Position numbers and translations under genes: made by a program | Shown here: piece after piece, positions 40,287-49,511 of the stretch | How positions within the stretch are numbered: position 1 is the stretch's first letter | How the letters are laid out: the number at the start of each line of letters is the position of its first letter | From: Gemmatimonadota bacterium | GTDB taxonomy: Bacteria > Gemmatimonadota > Gemmatimonadetes > Gemmatimonadales > GWC2-71-9 | Reading direction: 5' to 3' | DNA length: 64,000 nt | NCBI GenBank assembly: GCA_040388535.1 | Contig: JAZKBR010000004.1 | Span: 248,001 to 312,000 of the forward strand | Notes under the pieces: model-generated | What the model saw: the letters and a program-made list of their open reading frames with translations, nothing else | Told to the model about the DNA's origin: nothing | Databases searched by the model: none

Positions 40287-41408
40287 TTAGCGACGTGCCC
40301 CGCGCATCGCCGCGCGATCGAGCACTGCCGCGTACTGCTCCGTGAAGGCGTGCAACGAGAATTCGCGAGCGATGCGATCTCGGGCGGCACGACCGAGTGC
40401 GTCGAGATCGTGTGAGCGAGTCACCCGCCCGAGCGCGTCCGCCCACGCCGCACGGTCGCCCGCTCGGACTACGGTGCCGCAGCCATTCACGATCTGCCGG
40501 GTATCACCGAGATCGGCGGCGACCACGGTGGTACCGCAGCACATCGCCTCAGCCACCGCATTCGGGAAGCTCTCACCCCACAACGATGGGACGACGACGA
40601 GGTCCGCGGCCGCGAGCGGCACCCGCACGTCATCGCTTTCGGCGACGAGATGGAACCGCCCGGCAAGCCCGGCCGTTGCCGCTGCCGCGCGAAGTTCCGC
40701 TTCGTCTACGCCGTCGGGGCGGCCGACGAACGCGAGATGCCATCCGGGGCCGAGGACCTCGCGATTCTGGAGCACCTGAAGCAGGAAGCGATGCCCCTTC
40801 ACTGGGTGGAAGCGGCCGACCTGCATCAGCAACGGCGCGTCGCCGGGCACCTCGTTCGCCGCGCGCCACGCAGCGGTCTCGACAGCAGTCGCCTGGAGCC
40901 TTTCACTATCGTAACCGTTGTGGACGACGACCCCACTCGCTGCCGGATAGCCGATTCGCCGATGACTCCGTTCTGCCGCATGACTGTTGTACACGATGGC
41001 CGATGCACGGCGCGCCGCGACAATACTTGCCAGCATCGCCGCAGTCGTGCTTGCGCGTTCGCGCCACGGCTGCGCCATGGTCCGGATTCCCCAGACGACA
41101 GGCATTCCCGCAGGTGCCGCGAGCGTGGTCAGCACGCAACTATGGTGCATCCAGGGGTGCAGCACGTCGGCGTCGCTCGCGATGATCTCGGCCCGGAGCT
41201 GGGCGAGTCCCCGCCGCAGGTCACGACCGCGCAGTGGTACCGTTCGCACCGTGACTCCGGCCTCGCGGACGCGCTGCTCGAGCCACCCACTGGCCTGGAA
41301 GGTGATGATCTCGTGCACCACGTTCTCGGTGGGCGAAGCCACCAGGCGCGCGAGGGTGCGCTCGGCCCCACCCGGGGCAAGCGAGCCGATCACGTGCAGG
41401 ACTTTCAC
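40287..41408 (-). CDS. Glycosyltransferase family 4 protein
   Basis: A 373-residue GT4 enzyme beginning at GTG 41408, KVLHVIGSLAPGGAERTLARLV, in a GTGA junction with the stop of the polymerase-like gene. The C-terminal nucleotide-sugar domain includes MQVGRFHPVKGHRFLLQVLQ, and PSLWGESFPNAVAEAMCCGTTVVAADLGDTRQIV with both Glu of the E-x7-E motif. It is similar in layout to the gene at 42592 (both have P-G-G-A-E-R near the N-terminus), so they probably derive from a common ancestor. The glycosidic linkage is unknown. Confidence 0.93.
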   Translation of the reverse strand: MKVLHVIGSLAPGGAERTLARLVASPTENVVHEIITFQASGWLEQRVREAGVTVRTVPLRGRDLRRGLAQLRAEIIASDADVLHPWMHHSCVLTTLAAPAGMPVVWGIRTMAQPWRERASTTAAMLASIVAARRASAIVYNSHAAERSHRRIGYPAASGVVVHNGYDSERLQATAVETAAWRAANEVPGDAPLLMQVGRFHPVKGHRFLLQVLQNREVLGPGWHLAFVGRPDGVDEAELRAAAATAGLAGRFHLVAESDDVRVPLAAADLVVVPSLWGESFPNAVAEAMCCGTTVVAADLGDTRQIVNGCGTVVRAGDRAAWADALGRVTRSHDLDALGRAARDRIAREFSLHAFTEQYAAVLDRAAMRGARR

Positions 41409-42595
41409 GTCGCCCGCTCCAGCGGTAGTGGTGGCGTAGCCGCACACCAGGCAGCGAAGAGGAGGATCGGCCACTCGTCGAGGGTGTTGTGCGAAATCAG
41501 CCCGAGGAGGAGAATCGCCACCGCCGTCGGCCAGCGAATCACCTTGGGCGCCCGATGGGCCACGGCCCAGGCGAAGACGGGGTAGATCCAGATCCCCAGC
41601 ACACCGTGCTCGGCGAGGTGGCGCAGGTAGATGTTGTGAGTCGAAAAGCTCAGCGCCCAGTCGGTTGTCGCACCAATTCCTGCGCCAAGAAACGGATGGG
41701 CCAGAAAGAGTTGCCAGGCGAGCGCGGCGGCCGCGGTGCGCTCATTGGTGCTGACATCGTCGAAGGCATTGCTCACTCCGCTCGAGCCTTCGGTCAGGAC
41801 TCGTAGTCGCTCGGCCATCAGCGACGACTGCGAGATATTCCGCGAGACATCCTCCCAGAGCCCGGTCACGGTCAGGATGAGGGCCATCGCAGCGATCGCT
41901 GCCACGAGCCAGCGGACCCGGATCCGGCCAGTCCAGAGCAGCATGACCGCGACCACTCCCATCACCAGGAGACCGCCGCGAGACAGCGTCATGGCGCTGC
42001 CGAGAACCAGCACCGTGATCAGTACTTCGCGGCCGCGCCGGACGGTGGCCGCCGCCGCGAGGACCGAGGTGATCAGCGCGACGGCGGCGATGTTCGGATT
42101 GATGTAGAGCCCCGCCGCACGACCGATGACCGAGCTGAAAGTCAGCGGGCGCAGCAGATCCACGGCGCCGAGCACGACCGTTACCAGCCCGCCGTAGGCC
42201 AGGAAGAGGCCGCACCGCCGGTGGACCGCCGGATGGCTCAGTATGCCGACCATCGTGAAGAGGAAGAGCGTCATCGTGACGCGCTCCCGCATCGCCGCAA
42301 TTCCCGACGGTCCCTGAAAGCCGAAGATCAGGCTGATCGCACCGAGCAACAGATACCCGAGCGCCCAGAACGCGAGCTCATGGCGAAAGAGCATGGCGAG
42401 GGTGACTGGAGACAGCAGGAAGGGCGTTGCAGCGATCGTCAGCGCGATCGAAAAGATGAAGGGGGGCACCGGATTCACGCCGCGCACGGTCAGGAAGACC
42501 AGCAATCCCGACCAGAACAGGGCGACGGCAAGTACCGCGAGCGCATTCCGGTAAGCAGGCGTACGCTGAGCCACAGCGTGGGGATGCCCCGTCAT
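41405..42595 (-). CDS. O-antigen polymerase/ligase family membrane protein (Wzy-like)
   Basis: A 396-residue protein with 10-12 membrane segments, from AVLAVALFWSGLLVFLTVRG onward. The large periplasmic loop ends AHPFLGAGIGATTDWALSFSTHNIYLRHLAEHGVLGIWIYP, which is the Wzy_C motif (HNxYL...EHGxxG) common to O-antigen polymerases and WaaL ligases. In a Wzx/Wzy locus with an export apparatus, a polymerase role is favoured, but sequence alone does not separate polymerase from ligase. ATG 42595 overlaps the upstream glycosyltransferase by 4 bases. Confidence 0.85.
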   Translation of the reverse strand: MTGHPHAVAQRTPAYRNALAVLAVALFWSGLLVFLTVRGVNPVPPFIFSIALTIAATPFLLSPVTLAMLFRHELAFWALGYLLLGAISLIFGFQGPSGIAAMRERVTMTLFLFTMVGILSHPAVHRRCGLFLAYGGLVTVVLGAVDLLRPLTFSSVIGRAAGLYINPNIAAVALITSVLAAAATVRRGREVLITVLVLGSAMTLSRGGLLVMGVVAVMLLWTGRIRVRWLVAAIAAMALILTVTGLWEDVSRNISQSSLMAERLRVLTEGSSGVSNAFDDVSTNERTAAAALAWQLFLAHPFLGAGIGATTDWALSFSTHNIYLRHLAEHGVLGIWIYPVFAWAVAHRAPKVIRWPTAVAILLLGLISHNTLDEWPILLFAAWCAATPPLPLERAT

Positions 42596-43692
42596 GGGAC
42601 TGCCCGTTGCAGTACGTCTTCCCACTGCTGCCCCACGACAATCGGCGCGAAATCCAGAGCGCGAGCCCGCGCTGACTGTCCCAGTCGAGTACGGAACCCG
42701 GGATCCTCGATCAGGCTTCTGATTGCCGACCCGAGCATCGCGGGTTCACCAACCGGCGCAAGCAGGCCGCACTCGCCGTCGAGCAGCAGTTCAGCCGGCC
42801 CCGCCGGACAGTCGGTGCTCACCACCGCACACCCTGCAGCCATGGCTTCGAGGAGACCGTTCGGGAAGCCCTCGGTGCTTGAGGTAAATAGTGCGATCGC
42901 AGATGCCCGAAGCAGATCCCCGACGTCGCTCCGCACGCCAAGCCAGTCGATCCTGTCGGCGACGCCGAGTGATACCGCAAGCGCATGGCCCGCGTCCCGC
43001 AATGGCCCATCGCCGACAATCTGGAGCCGCCAGGGGGCAAGCGTCGACTCGGCAAAGGTCGTGATGGCATCGAGTGGGCGCTTCACCGGTGCGAGCCGCC
43101 CGAGGAACACGATGGTTTTCGAGCGACCATCACTGTGGGGTTCTCGGAGCAGGTCGCCCGTGAGGGGATTTGGCACCACGACGACCCGCTCCGCGTCCCA
43201 CTCTTTCCTCGCCCAGGCCGCAGCACGCTCGGTCTGCATCGCGATGATCGTCGCGCGACGATAGGCCACCCGTCTCAGGGTTGACCAGACCGCTCCAATC
43301 GGATTGCTCGGGGGGAAGTTCCGCTCCGTCACAACGCAGGGGACCCCCTGGTGCGCCGCCGCGAATGCAGTGAGGATCGATGCATGCGTGGTGAACCCCA
43401 CGGCGACGGAGGGACGCCACTCCGCGATCAGCGTCGAGATCGCCCCCACACGCCGCAGGTTGTTCGAGATGCCCTGCCACACCCCCGATGAGTCTCCCGC
43501 CACCCGTAACGCCACAACTTCGACCGCAGCCGGCGGGACGAACGCAGCATTCGGCTCGTCCCCGAGGGTTGCGATCAGGACTGTGTGGCCGCTCGCGACC
43601 CATATCTCCGAGAGCGTCGTCAGGACGCGTTCGGCGCCGCCGACGCCCAGCGACGGAACGACCGCCAGGATCCGAAGCGGGCGGACACTCAT
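42592..43692 (-). CDS. Glycosyltransferase family 4 protein
   Basis: A 366-residue GT4 enzyme starting MSVRPLRILAVVPSLGVGGAERVLTTL. The acceptor domain includes VVTERNFPPSNPIG; the donor domain has IVFLGRLAPVKRPLDAITTF, LQIVGDGPLRDAGH and the motif FTSSTEGFPNGLLEAMAAGCAVVSTDCPAGPAELL with the E-x7-E pair. The last stretch, CPAGPAEL, is common in GalNAc/GlcNAc-type GT4 enzymes of capsule loci. It overlaps the flippase gene and the polymerase gene by 4 bases each, so it is translationally coupled to both. Confidence 0.94.
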   Translation of the reverse strand: MSVRPLRILAVVPSLGVGGAERVLTTLSEIWVASGHTVLIATLGDEPNAAFVPPAAVEVVALRVAGDSSGVWQGISNNLRRVGAISTLIAEWRPSVAVGFTTHASILTAFAAAHQGVPCVVTERNFPPSNPIGAVWSTLRRVAYRRATIIAMQTERAAAWARKEWDAERVVVVPNPLTGDLLREPHSDGRSKTIVFLGRLAPVKRPLDAITTFAESTLAPWRLQIVGDGPLRDAGHALAVSLGVADRIDWLGVRSDVGDLLRASAIALFTSSTEGFPNGLLEAMAAGCAVVSTDCPAGPAELLLDGECGLLAPVGEPAMLGSAIRSLIEDPGFRTRLGQSARARALDFAPIVVGQQWEDVLQRAVP

Positions 43693-44984
43693 CGCAGCAC
43701 TTCCCCGCGACCTGCCAGCACTTCCTTCGAGGCGCGGGCCAGCAGCGTGGCGCGGGTGCTCACCGCGAGCATCGTGGCCGTTGCAGCGCCCACCGCACCG
43801 AACCTGGGGATCAGCAACGCGTTCAGGATCAGGTTGAGCAGCGCCATCCCAGCGATCAGTCGGGAGGCTGTTCGTTCGTGTCCTGTCATGGTGAGCAGGA
43901 AACCGGCGGCGAAGTTCGCGCTGAGGATGACCTGGCCGATCAGCAGGATCCGCAGTACCGCGACCGAGCCACGAAACTCCTTCCCGAAGATGCCGAGCAG
44001 CATTGGAGCGGCGAAGGCGAGTACGATCGCGGTGATGACGGCGAAGACCAGCAGGAGATTACGGCCTCGACGGACCAGTGCCCGTGTTCCGTCACGGTCG
44101 CCCTGCGCCCAGTGCGATGCGATCCCCGGCGCCACGATACTGCTGAGCGCCGCGACACCAACACCGATCGCCCCGGCCAGCTGGCTCGATGCCACATACG
44201 GTCCCGACTCGGAGGTCCCGCGGATCAGGCCCAGGAGAATGGTGTCCGTGCTCGCAAGCACGACCTGGGCGGCGCCCACCAGCAGGAGATGCTGCGAAGT
44301 CCTGAGCCAGCCATCTTCGCCCGCGAGTCGAAAGCCTCGAAAGCGCGGTGCACTGCCAAAGAGCCGTTGCGAGACAAGTACGACCACGAGCAGCGCAATG
44401 CCGGCGGTGACGGCATTGGCCACCAGCACTCCACCCGCCGAGGCGATGGTCCCCGGAACGGCAAGCCAGACGACCAGCACAAACGACGCGCCGCGCACCA
44501 CTCCGAGAATTGCGTTGCTGGTGGCGGCGCGCCCGAGCCCCTGCAGGTGCGAGCCCACCACTTGCAACACCGTATTGACGGTGAGCAAGAGCGCACCGGC
44601 CAGGATTGCGCTTCGCAATCCGTCGGCGAGCGGGCGAGGCCAGAGCGACACTGCGACCACGACGAGGAGCGACACCGCAGCACTGCAGAGCGTGACCACC
44701 GACAAGGACCAACCGCGGTAGACGGACAATCGCTCGGTCTCGTTCGTCGCACGGTACTGCGCCACGAACCGCATCGATGCGGCCGGAATGCCGACGGCCG
44801 TGAAGAGGCCAAGCATCGCGATCCATGAGAGGGTGTAGGTGTAGTCACCGTACACGCCGGCGCCGAGCCGACGCGCAATCAGCACCTGGCCCACCAGGGA
44901 CAGTACTGCGGCGCCGCCCGAGCCGATAAGGACCAGGGAAGCCCTGCCGGCAAGCTGACGGACGGCCTGTCGTTCGCTGCCCAT
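43689..44984 (-). CDS. Polysaccharide repeat-unit flippase (Wzx-like, MATE/MOP superfamily)
   Basis: A 431-residue membrane protein with 12-14 hydrophobic segments beginning near RASLVLIGSGGAAVLSLVGQVLIARRLGAGVYGDYTYTLS, the usual N-terminus of oligosaccharide flippases. It likely moves the undecaprenyl-PP-linked repeat unit across the inner membrane. Start ATG 44984 gives TGATG with the amidotransferase stop; the long in-frame N-terminal extension (to 45182) is translated from inside the upstream gene and is discarded. In the locus it supplies the Wzx function for a Wzx/Wzy system. Confidence 0.9.
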   Translation of the reverse strand: MGSERQAVRQLAGRASLVLIGSGGAAVLSLVGQVLIARRLGAGVYGDYTYTLSWIAMLGLFTAVGIPAASMRFVAQYRATNETERLSVYRGWSLSVVTLCSAAVSLLVVVAVSLWPRPLADGLRSAILAGALLLTVNTVLQVVGSHLQGLGRAATSNAILGVVRGASFVLVVWLAVPGTIASAGGVLVANAVTAGIALLVVVLVSQRLFGSAPRFRGFRLAGEDGWLRTSQHLLLVGAAQVVLASTDTILLGLIRGTSESGPYVASSQLAGAIGVGVAALSSIVAPGIASHWAQGDRDGTRALVRRGRNLLLVFAVITAIVLAFAAPMLLGIFGKEFRGSVAVLRILLIGQVILSANFAAGFLLTMTGHERTASRLIAGMALLNLILNALLIPRFGAVGAATATMLAVSTRATLLARASKEVLAGRGEVLR

Positions 44985-46924
44985 CAGCTGTGGTGTTCCT
45001 GCGCGGCCAGCCAGCGGTCGAAGATCATCACCGGCCAGAGTGCGTATTGCCGGTTCCGGTTGCTCGACAGATGTTCCTGCACGACGCGACGTACCACCGC
45101 GGGCTCGAGGTACTCCCCGAGTGGTGTTCCTTCGAGCCGGGTGAGATGGTCCATCTCCCCCCGCAGTGGACCGCGCAGCCATTCGGCGAGAGGAATTGCA
45201 AAGCCGCGCTTGGGCCGTTCGAAGAGTGCGCGAGGCATCCGCCGGGCCAATAACCGCCGAAGCACCGCCTTCCCGGCGCCATCGACAATCCGCTGGTCGG
45301 CAGGAATCCGGGCGGCCACAGCAAGAACTTCATGGTGCAGGAACGGCGCCCTGGACTCCAGCGATACGGCCATGGCAGTCCGGTCGACCTTGCACAGAAT
45401 ATCGTCGGGCAGATAGGTGAGCTGATCGGCCACCATCATCGCGCCAACGAAATCACTCGCGCCATCGAGGGACGCTTCGGCGAGGAGCGTGGCCGGTTCG
45501 CTGCCACCCCGCACCAGGCTCATCGGTTCCTTCCACTGTGACACGAGATAGCGATAGTAGTTGGATTGCGTGAGCGGTCGGCGAAGGATATCGGCGATGG
45601 TGTGCACTCGATCACCATTGAGGCCGAATCGCGCGAGACCGAGTCGATCGATCACGCCGTCCCAGCGCTTGGCAGGCAAGAGGTCGAGCATGCCGGAGAG
45701 CAGTCCGCGCACCGGTGGCGGAAGGCGACGGAGCCGCTGCCATGAATGGGAGGCGAAGAGGTAACGATTGTAGCCACCAAAGGCCTCATCGCCCCCATCC
45801 CCCGAGAGCGACACCGTGACGTGCTGTCGCGCCATCCGCGCGACCAGAAAGGTCGGCAGCTGCGAGGAGTCGGCGAACGGTTCGTCGAACATCGTGGCCA
45901 GCGCGGGTACCACGTCGAGCGCGTCGCGCGCACTCAGGTAGAGCTCGGTGTGGTCGGTGCCGAGGTGTGCCGCGACCGCCCTGGCGTGGTCGGCCTCATT
46001 GAACGCGGCCTCGTGGAAACCGACGGTGAAGGTCCTCACCGGGCGACTGCTCTGCGCCTGCATCAGCGCCACAATGAGCGATGAGTCTATGCCACCCGAG
46101 AGGAACGCGCCGAGCGGAACATCGGCGACCATCTCCTCACCGATCACCCGCGACAGCACCTGCTCCACCTCGTCGGCCACCGCGTCCGGGCTCCCGCGCA
46201 GCAGGGTGCCTCGACCCTGCGCCGCCACGCTCCGTGCGGACCAGTACGCAGCCGGAACGGGCCAGCGCTCGGCGTCGGCACGAAAGGTCACCAGCGTCCC
46301 GGGGGGCAGCTTGCGAACATTTTCGTAGATACTGTAGGGGCCCGGGATATAGCTGTGACGGAAATAAAGCGTCAGTGCGCCGCGATCGATGGTGCCGTGC
46401 CACGCCGGGTGTTGCCTGAGGGCCTTCAGCTCCGAACCGAACAGCAGGACGCCGTTGCACCAGCCATAGTAGAGCGGCTTCTCCCCGACACGATCACGCG
46501 CGAGCGTGAGAGTCCGTTCCTGGCGATCCCAGATCGCCATCGCAAACATTCCCGCAGAACTCGCCACTGCTGCCGCCACGCCAAGCCGGTCACACAGTGC
46601 CAGGAAGACTTCGGTATCGGAGTGGCCACGCCAGCTCGCGCCGTGGCGATCCTCTTCGGCACGCAGCTCCCGCCAGTTGTAGAATTCGCCGTTGAACGTG
46701 ACGACATAGCGGCCGCTCGGCGACACCATCGGCTGCGCGCCCTGCGGCGACAGATCGAGGATGGAGAGCCGACGGTGCCCGAGCACGACGCCCGCTTCGG
46801 CATCGAGCCAGTGTCCCTCGCCGTCGGGGCCGCGATGACGGATCGCGTCGGTCATCCGCTGGATGACGCTCTGCGCTCCGTCCCCTGCGCCCTCAGCCTG
46901 CCAGAATCCTGCGATGCCGCACAT
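44984..46924 (-). CDS. asnB: Asparagine synthase-like glutamine-dependent amidotransferase
   Basis: A 646-residue class II amidotransferase. The start is ATG 46924 (MCGIAGFW), because Cys2 must be N-terminal after Met removal; in-frame extension to 46981 is not used. Features: RHRGPDGEGHW, glutaminase signature residues GHRRLSILDLS and FNGEFYN, then the ATP-binding SGGIDSS in the synthase domain. Homologues in polysaccharide loci (WbpS-like) are thought to amidate sugar carboxyls such as uronic acids; the UDP-glucuronate epimerase in the same locus fits that idea. Ordinary asparagine synthesis is the alternative. It heads the capsule locus. Confidence 0.9.
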   Translation of the reverse strand: MCGIAGFWQAEGAGDGAQSVIQRMTDAIRHRGPDGEGHWLDAEAGVVLGHRRLSILDLSPQGAQPMVSPSGRYVVTFNGEFYNWRELRAEEDRHGASWRGHSDTEVFLALCDRLGVAAAVASSAGMFAMAIWDRQERTLTLARDRVGEKPLYYGWCNGVLLFGSELKALRQHPAWHGTIDRGALTLYFRHSYIPGPYSIYENVRKLPPGTLVTFRADAERWPVPAAYWSARSVAAQGRGTLLRGSPDAVADEVEQVLSRVIGEEMVADVPLGAFLSGGIDSSLIVALMQAQSSRPVRTFTVGFHEAAFNEADHARAVAAHLGTDHTELYLSARDALDVVPALATMFDEPFADSSQLPTFLVARMARQHVTVSLSGDGGDEAFGGYNRYLFASHSWQRLRRLPPPVRGLLSGMLDLLPAKRWDGVIDRLGLARFGLNGDRVHTIADILRRPLTQSNYYRYLVSQWKEPMSLVRGGSEPATLLAEASLDGASDFVGAMMVADQLTYLPDDILCKVDRTAMAVSLESRAPFLHHEVLAVAARIPADQRIVDGAGKAVLRRLLARRMPRALFERPKRGFAIPLAEWLRGPLRGEMDHLTRLEGTPLGEYLEPAVVRRVVQEHLSSNRNRQYALWPVMIFDRWLAAQEHHS

Positions 46925-46984
46925 TGGGGTCCGGGGGTGCGGGGGAAATTGAAGAATCGACCAACTATCGGCCCATTCCATCGA

Positions 46985-47000
46985 AGCTTGATCTCAAGCT
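46985..47000. repeat. Short near-perfect inverted repeat upstream of asnB
   Basis: AGCTTGATCTCAAGCT, a 7-bp inverted repeat with a 2-base centre (TC), lies at 46985-47000. It is 61 bases upstream of the asnB ATG and 4 bases after the last base of the rarA stop, in the only gap ahead of the capsule locus. Symmetry suggests a repressor/activator operator; the 2-base centre is too tight for an RNA hairpin at full length. No clear promoter was found beside it. Confidence 0.4.
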
Positions 47001-47003
47001 GGT

Positions 47004-48305
47004 TCAGCCGTCTGCTTCGGCGCGCTCCTGCCACCAGCGAAGTCGCTCGGCAATCCGCTTTTCGTGGCCAAAGGCACCCGGCTCGTAGAACTGCCGGGCC
47101 CCGACTTCTTCCGGGAGATAGCTCTGCGGCAGGTAACCCGCCGGCGAATCGAACGCGTAGCGATAACCGGCGCCGTAGCCGAGTTCCTTCATCAGCTTGG
47201 TTGGTGCGTTACGGATATGAAGCGGTACCGGAGCGGCGGGCGTTGTTGCGGCCGCTTCCTGCGCGGCGCCCCACGCCAGATAGACCCGGTTCGACTTGGG
47301 CGCGGTGGCGAGATAGACCGTCGCCTCCGCCAACGCGAGATCGCCCTCGGGACTTCCCAGCATCTGCCAGGCATCTCGCGCCGCGATCGTCACGCCAAGG
47401 GCGGCCGGTTCCGCGAGACCGATGTCTTCCGATGCCATGCGAATCAGTCGGCGCGCAACGTAGAGCCCATCTTCCCCGCCGGCCATCATCCGGGCAAGCC
47501 AGTAGAGGGCGGCCTGCGGGTCACTGCCGCGCACGGACTTGTGCAAGGCCGATACGAGGTCGTAGTGCTGCTCGCGGTTCTTGTCGAAGACGGCGACACG
47601 CCGTGCCAGGGCTTCGAGCGCGATCTCCCTCGTGATGACACCGCCGCTCCCCACCTGCTGTGCCGCCGCTTCGAGCACCGTGAGCACGCGGCGCGCATCG
47701 CCGTCCGCGACTTCGGAAAGCACATCCCGGGCCTCATCAGGCATCGTGATCTCGAGTCTTCCCAGACCGTTGTCACGATCTCCGAGGGCCCGATCGATCA
47801 CCTGTCGCAGGTCGGCCGGCGCGAGCGCCTCAAGGACCCAGACCCGACAGCGCGATAGTAGCGCGCCGTTGAGTTCGAATGACGGGTTCTCCGTCGTCGC
47901 ACCGATCAGGGTCACGACGCCTTGTTCCACCGCGGGGAGGAGCGCGTCCTGCTGCCCGCGATTGAAGCGATGAATCTCGTCGCAGAACAGAATCGTTCCG
48001 CGGCCAATGCGCCGACGGTCCTCCGCCTCCTTGATCAACTCCCGCAGCCGTGGCACGCCTTCCGTGACCGCACTGAGTGGAACGAATTGGCGATCGGTGT
48101 GACGCGCGACGAGACGGGCGAGCGTGGTCTTCCCGGTCCCCGGTGGTCCCCAGAGGATCGTGCTCCCCACATCGCCGCGACGGATCGCGTCGCCGAGAGG
48201 TTTCCCGGGTGCCAGCAGGTGCTGCTGTCCGACGAAGTCCTCAAGACGCCGTGGTCGCATCCGCGCAGCCAACGGCTCCAGCGGAGCGAAGAGCGACTCG
48301 CTCAT
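47004..48305 (-). CDS. rarA: Replication-associated recombination ATPase RarA (MgsA)
   Basis: RarA is an AAA+ ATPase of the clamp-loader group that acts at stalled replication forks. The 433-residue protein begins ESLFAPLEPLAARMRPRRLEDFVGQQHLL, has Walker A GPPGTGKT at 53-60, Walker B ILFCDEIH near 105, sensor I GATTENPSF, and C-terminal MgsA domain with HKSVRGSDPQAALYWLARM and GYGAGYRYAFD. ATG 48305 overlaps the cca stop by 4 bases. Length and motifs are standard. It ends the leftward run that begins at alaS; the next gene is asnB after a 79-bp gap. Confidence 0.97.
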   Translation of the reverse strand: MSESLFAPLEPLAARMRPRRLEDFVGQQHLLAPGKPLGDAIRRGDVGSTILWGPPGTGKTTLARLVARHTDRQFVPLSAVTEGVPRLRELIKEAEDRRRIGRGTILFCDEIHRFNRGQQDALLPAVEQGVVTLIGATTENPSFELNGALLSRCRVWVLEALAPADLRQVIDRALGDRDNGLGRLEITMPDEARDVLSEVADGDARRVLTVLEAAAQQVGSGGVITREIALEALARRVAVFDKNREQHYDLVSALHKSVRGSDPQAALYWLARMMAGGEDGLYVARRLIRMASEDIGLAEPAALGVTIAARDAWQMLGSPEGDLALAEATVYLATAPKSNRVYLAWGAAQEAAATTPAAPVPLHIRNAPTKLMKELGYGAGYRYAFDSPAGYLPQSYLPEEVGARQFYEPGAFGHEKRIAERLRWWQERAEADG

Positions 48306-49492
48306 GCCACGCTCCGCGCAAGTGCCAGCAATTGTTCACGCGTGTTGAGCGAGGGATCTTCGAGCACGGCGTCGAGCAGAGCGGCGATCACGCGGCCCAC
48401 GCGCGGCCCGCTCGGGAAGCCGGCCTCGAGCAACTGGGCGCCGTCGACAGCCAGCGCGCCACGATGCGTGGGTTCACCGCGCGCCAGGATTCCCGCAATC
48501 GTCGCGAGCCATGGCGTGGCGGCCTCGTCACGCCAAGCCGCAAGGTGAGCGAGATCATCGGCAGCCGGCCCGGTGTCGGCGAGCCAGCGTCGCACGACAT
48601 TGGGCTCGGGCGTGCTGGGCGCGCGCGGTCCGCGGTCGATCCCCTCGGCGCGACGAATCTCTGCCGTCGAGCCTTTCAGCCGGCGCCAGATGGGGGCGGA
48701 AGGCGCGGCAAGAAAGGCAGTCACCAGGACCGGGTCGCGGTCGTCGACTCGCTCATCGTTCGGCGCGATGGCATGCAACTCGGGAATCCAGGTGGCAGCA
48801 ACTCCACTGCGAACCCAGAGTGTCGCGAGATGGGCTGCGGACCTCGCCGTAGTGAGCCCCTTGGTCCACTCGTCGCGCACACGTTCGGCGGAGAGATGGC
48901 TGGTGTCCGACGCCTGCTCCGTCGCAGCGCTCCAGGTGGCGGGATCGATCGTGAAATCGAAACGTGCCGCAAAGCGCAGCGCACGCAGGATCCGGAGTCG
49001 ATCCTCGTGAAAGCGTTGCGCCGGGTCACCAACCGCTCGAATGCGGTGGCCCAGCAGGTCCTCGAGGCCGCCGAATGGGTCACGCCAACTGTGGTGCAGC
49101 GGATGGTACGCCATCGCGTTGATGGTGAAGTCGCGACGGGCAAGATCGTCGTCGAGATCGACGCCGAATTCGACTTCGGCATGCCTGCCGTCGGTGCGCA
49201 CATCGCGCCGAAAAGTGGTGACCTCATGGAGGTCACCATCGTCATCCAGCACGCCAACGGTGCCATGCTCGATCCCGACCGGAATCGTGCGACGGAAGAG
49301 CTGGCGCACGACCGGCGGCGGTGCGGCCGTGGCCAGGTCGACATCCTGTGCTGGATGGTGCTGATCGCCCAGGAGCGCATCCCGAATGGCGCCCCCGACG
49401 CACCAGGTCTCATACCCGGCATCCTCGAGGACGCGCAGAATGGCGACGACGTGCGCAGGAACGACGATGCTGTCGGGAAAGCGGGTCATCAT
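48302..49492 (-). CDS. cca: CCA tRNA nucleotidyltransferase / poly(A) polymerase family
   Basis: This 396-residue protein is a class II nucleotidyltransferase that adds CCA to tRNA 3' ends. It has VGGAIRDALLGD (P-loop-like), QDVDLATAAPP (metal-binding DxD), RRDFTINAMAYHP and RILRALRFAARFDF. Start is ATG 49492 or the next ATG, 49489; both follow a GGGGAGG stretch. The stop overlaps the rarA ATG (4 bases). The two tRNA genes in this window encode no CCA, so an active CCA-adding enzyme is required. A poly(A) polymerase function is the alternative; no C-terminal PAP extension is seen. Confidence 0.93.
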   Translation of the reverse strand: MMTRFPDSIVVPAHVVAILRVLEDAGYETWCVGGAIRDALLGDQHHPAQDVDLATAAPPPVVRQLFRRTIPVGIEHGTVGVLDDDGDLHEVTTFRRDVRTDGRHAEVEFGVDLDDDLARRDFTINAMAYHPLHHSWRDPFGGLEDLLGHRIRAVGDPAQRFHEDRLRILRALRFAARFDFTIDPATWSAATEQASDTSHLSAERVRDEWTKGLTTARSAAHLATLWVRSGVAATWIPELHAIAPNDERVDDRDPVLVTAFLAAPSAPIWRRLKGSTAEIRRAEGIDRGPRAPSTPEPNVVRRWLADTGPAADDLAHLAAWRDEAATPWLATIAGILARGEPTHRGALAVDGAQLLEAGFPSGPRVGRVIAALLDAVLEDPSLNTREQLLALARSVA

Positions 49493-49511
49493 GTTCTGGC
49501 TCGCCCTCCCC

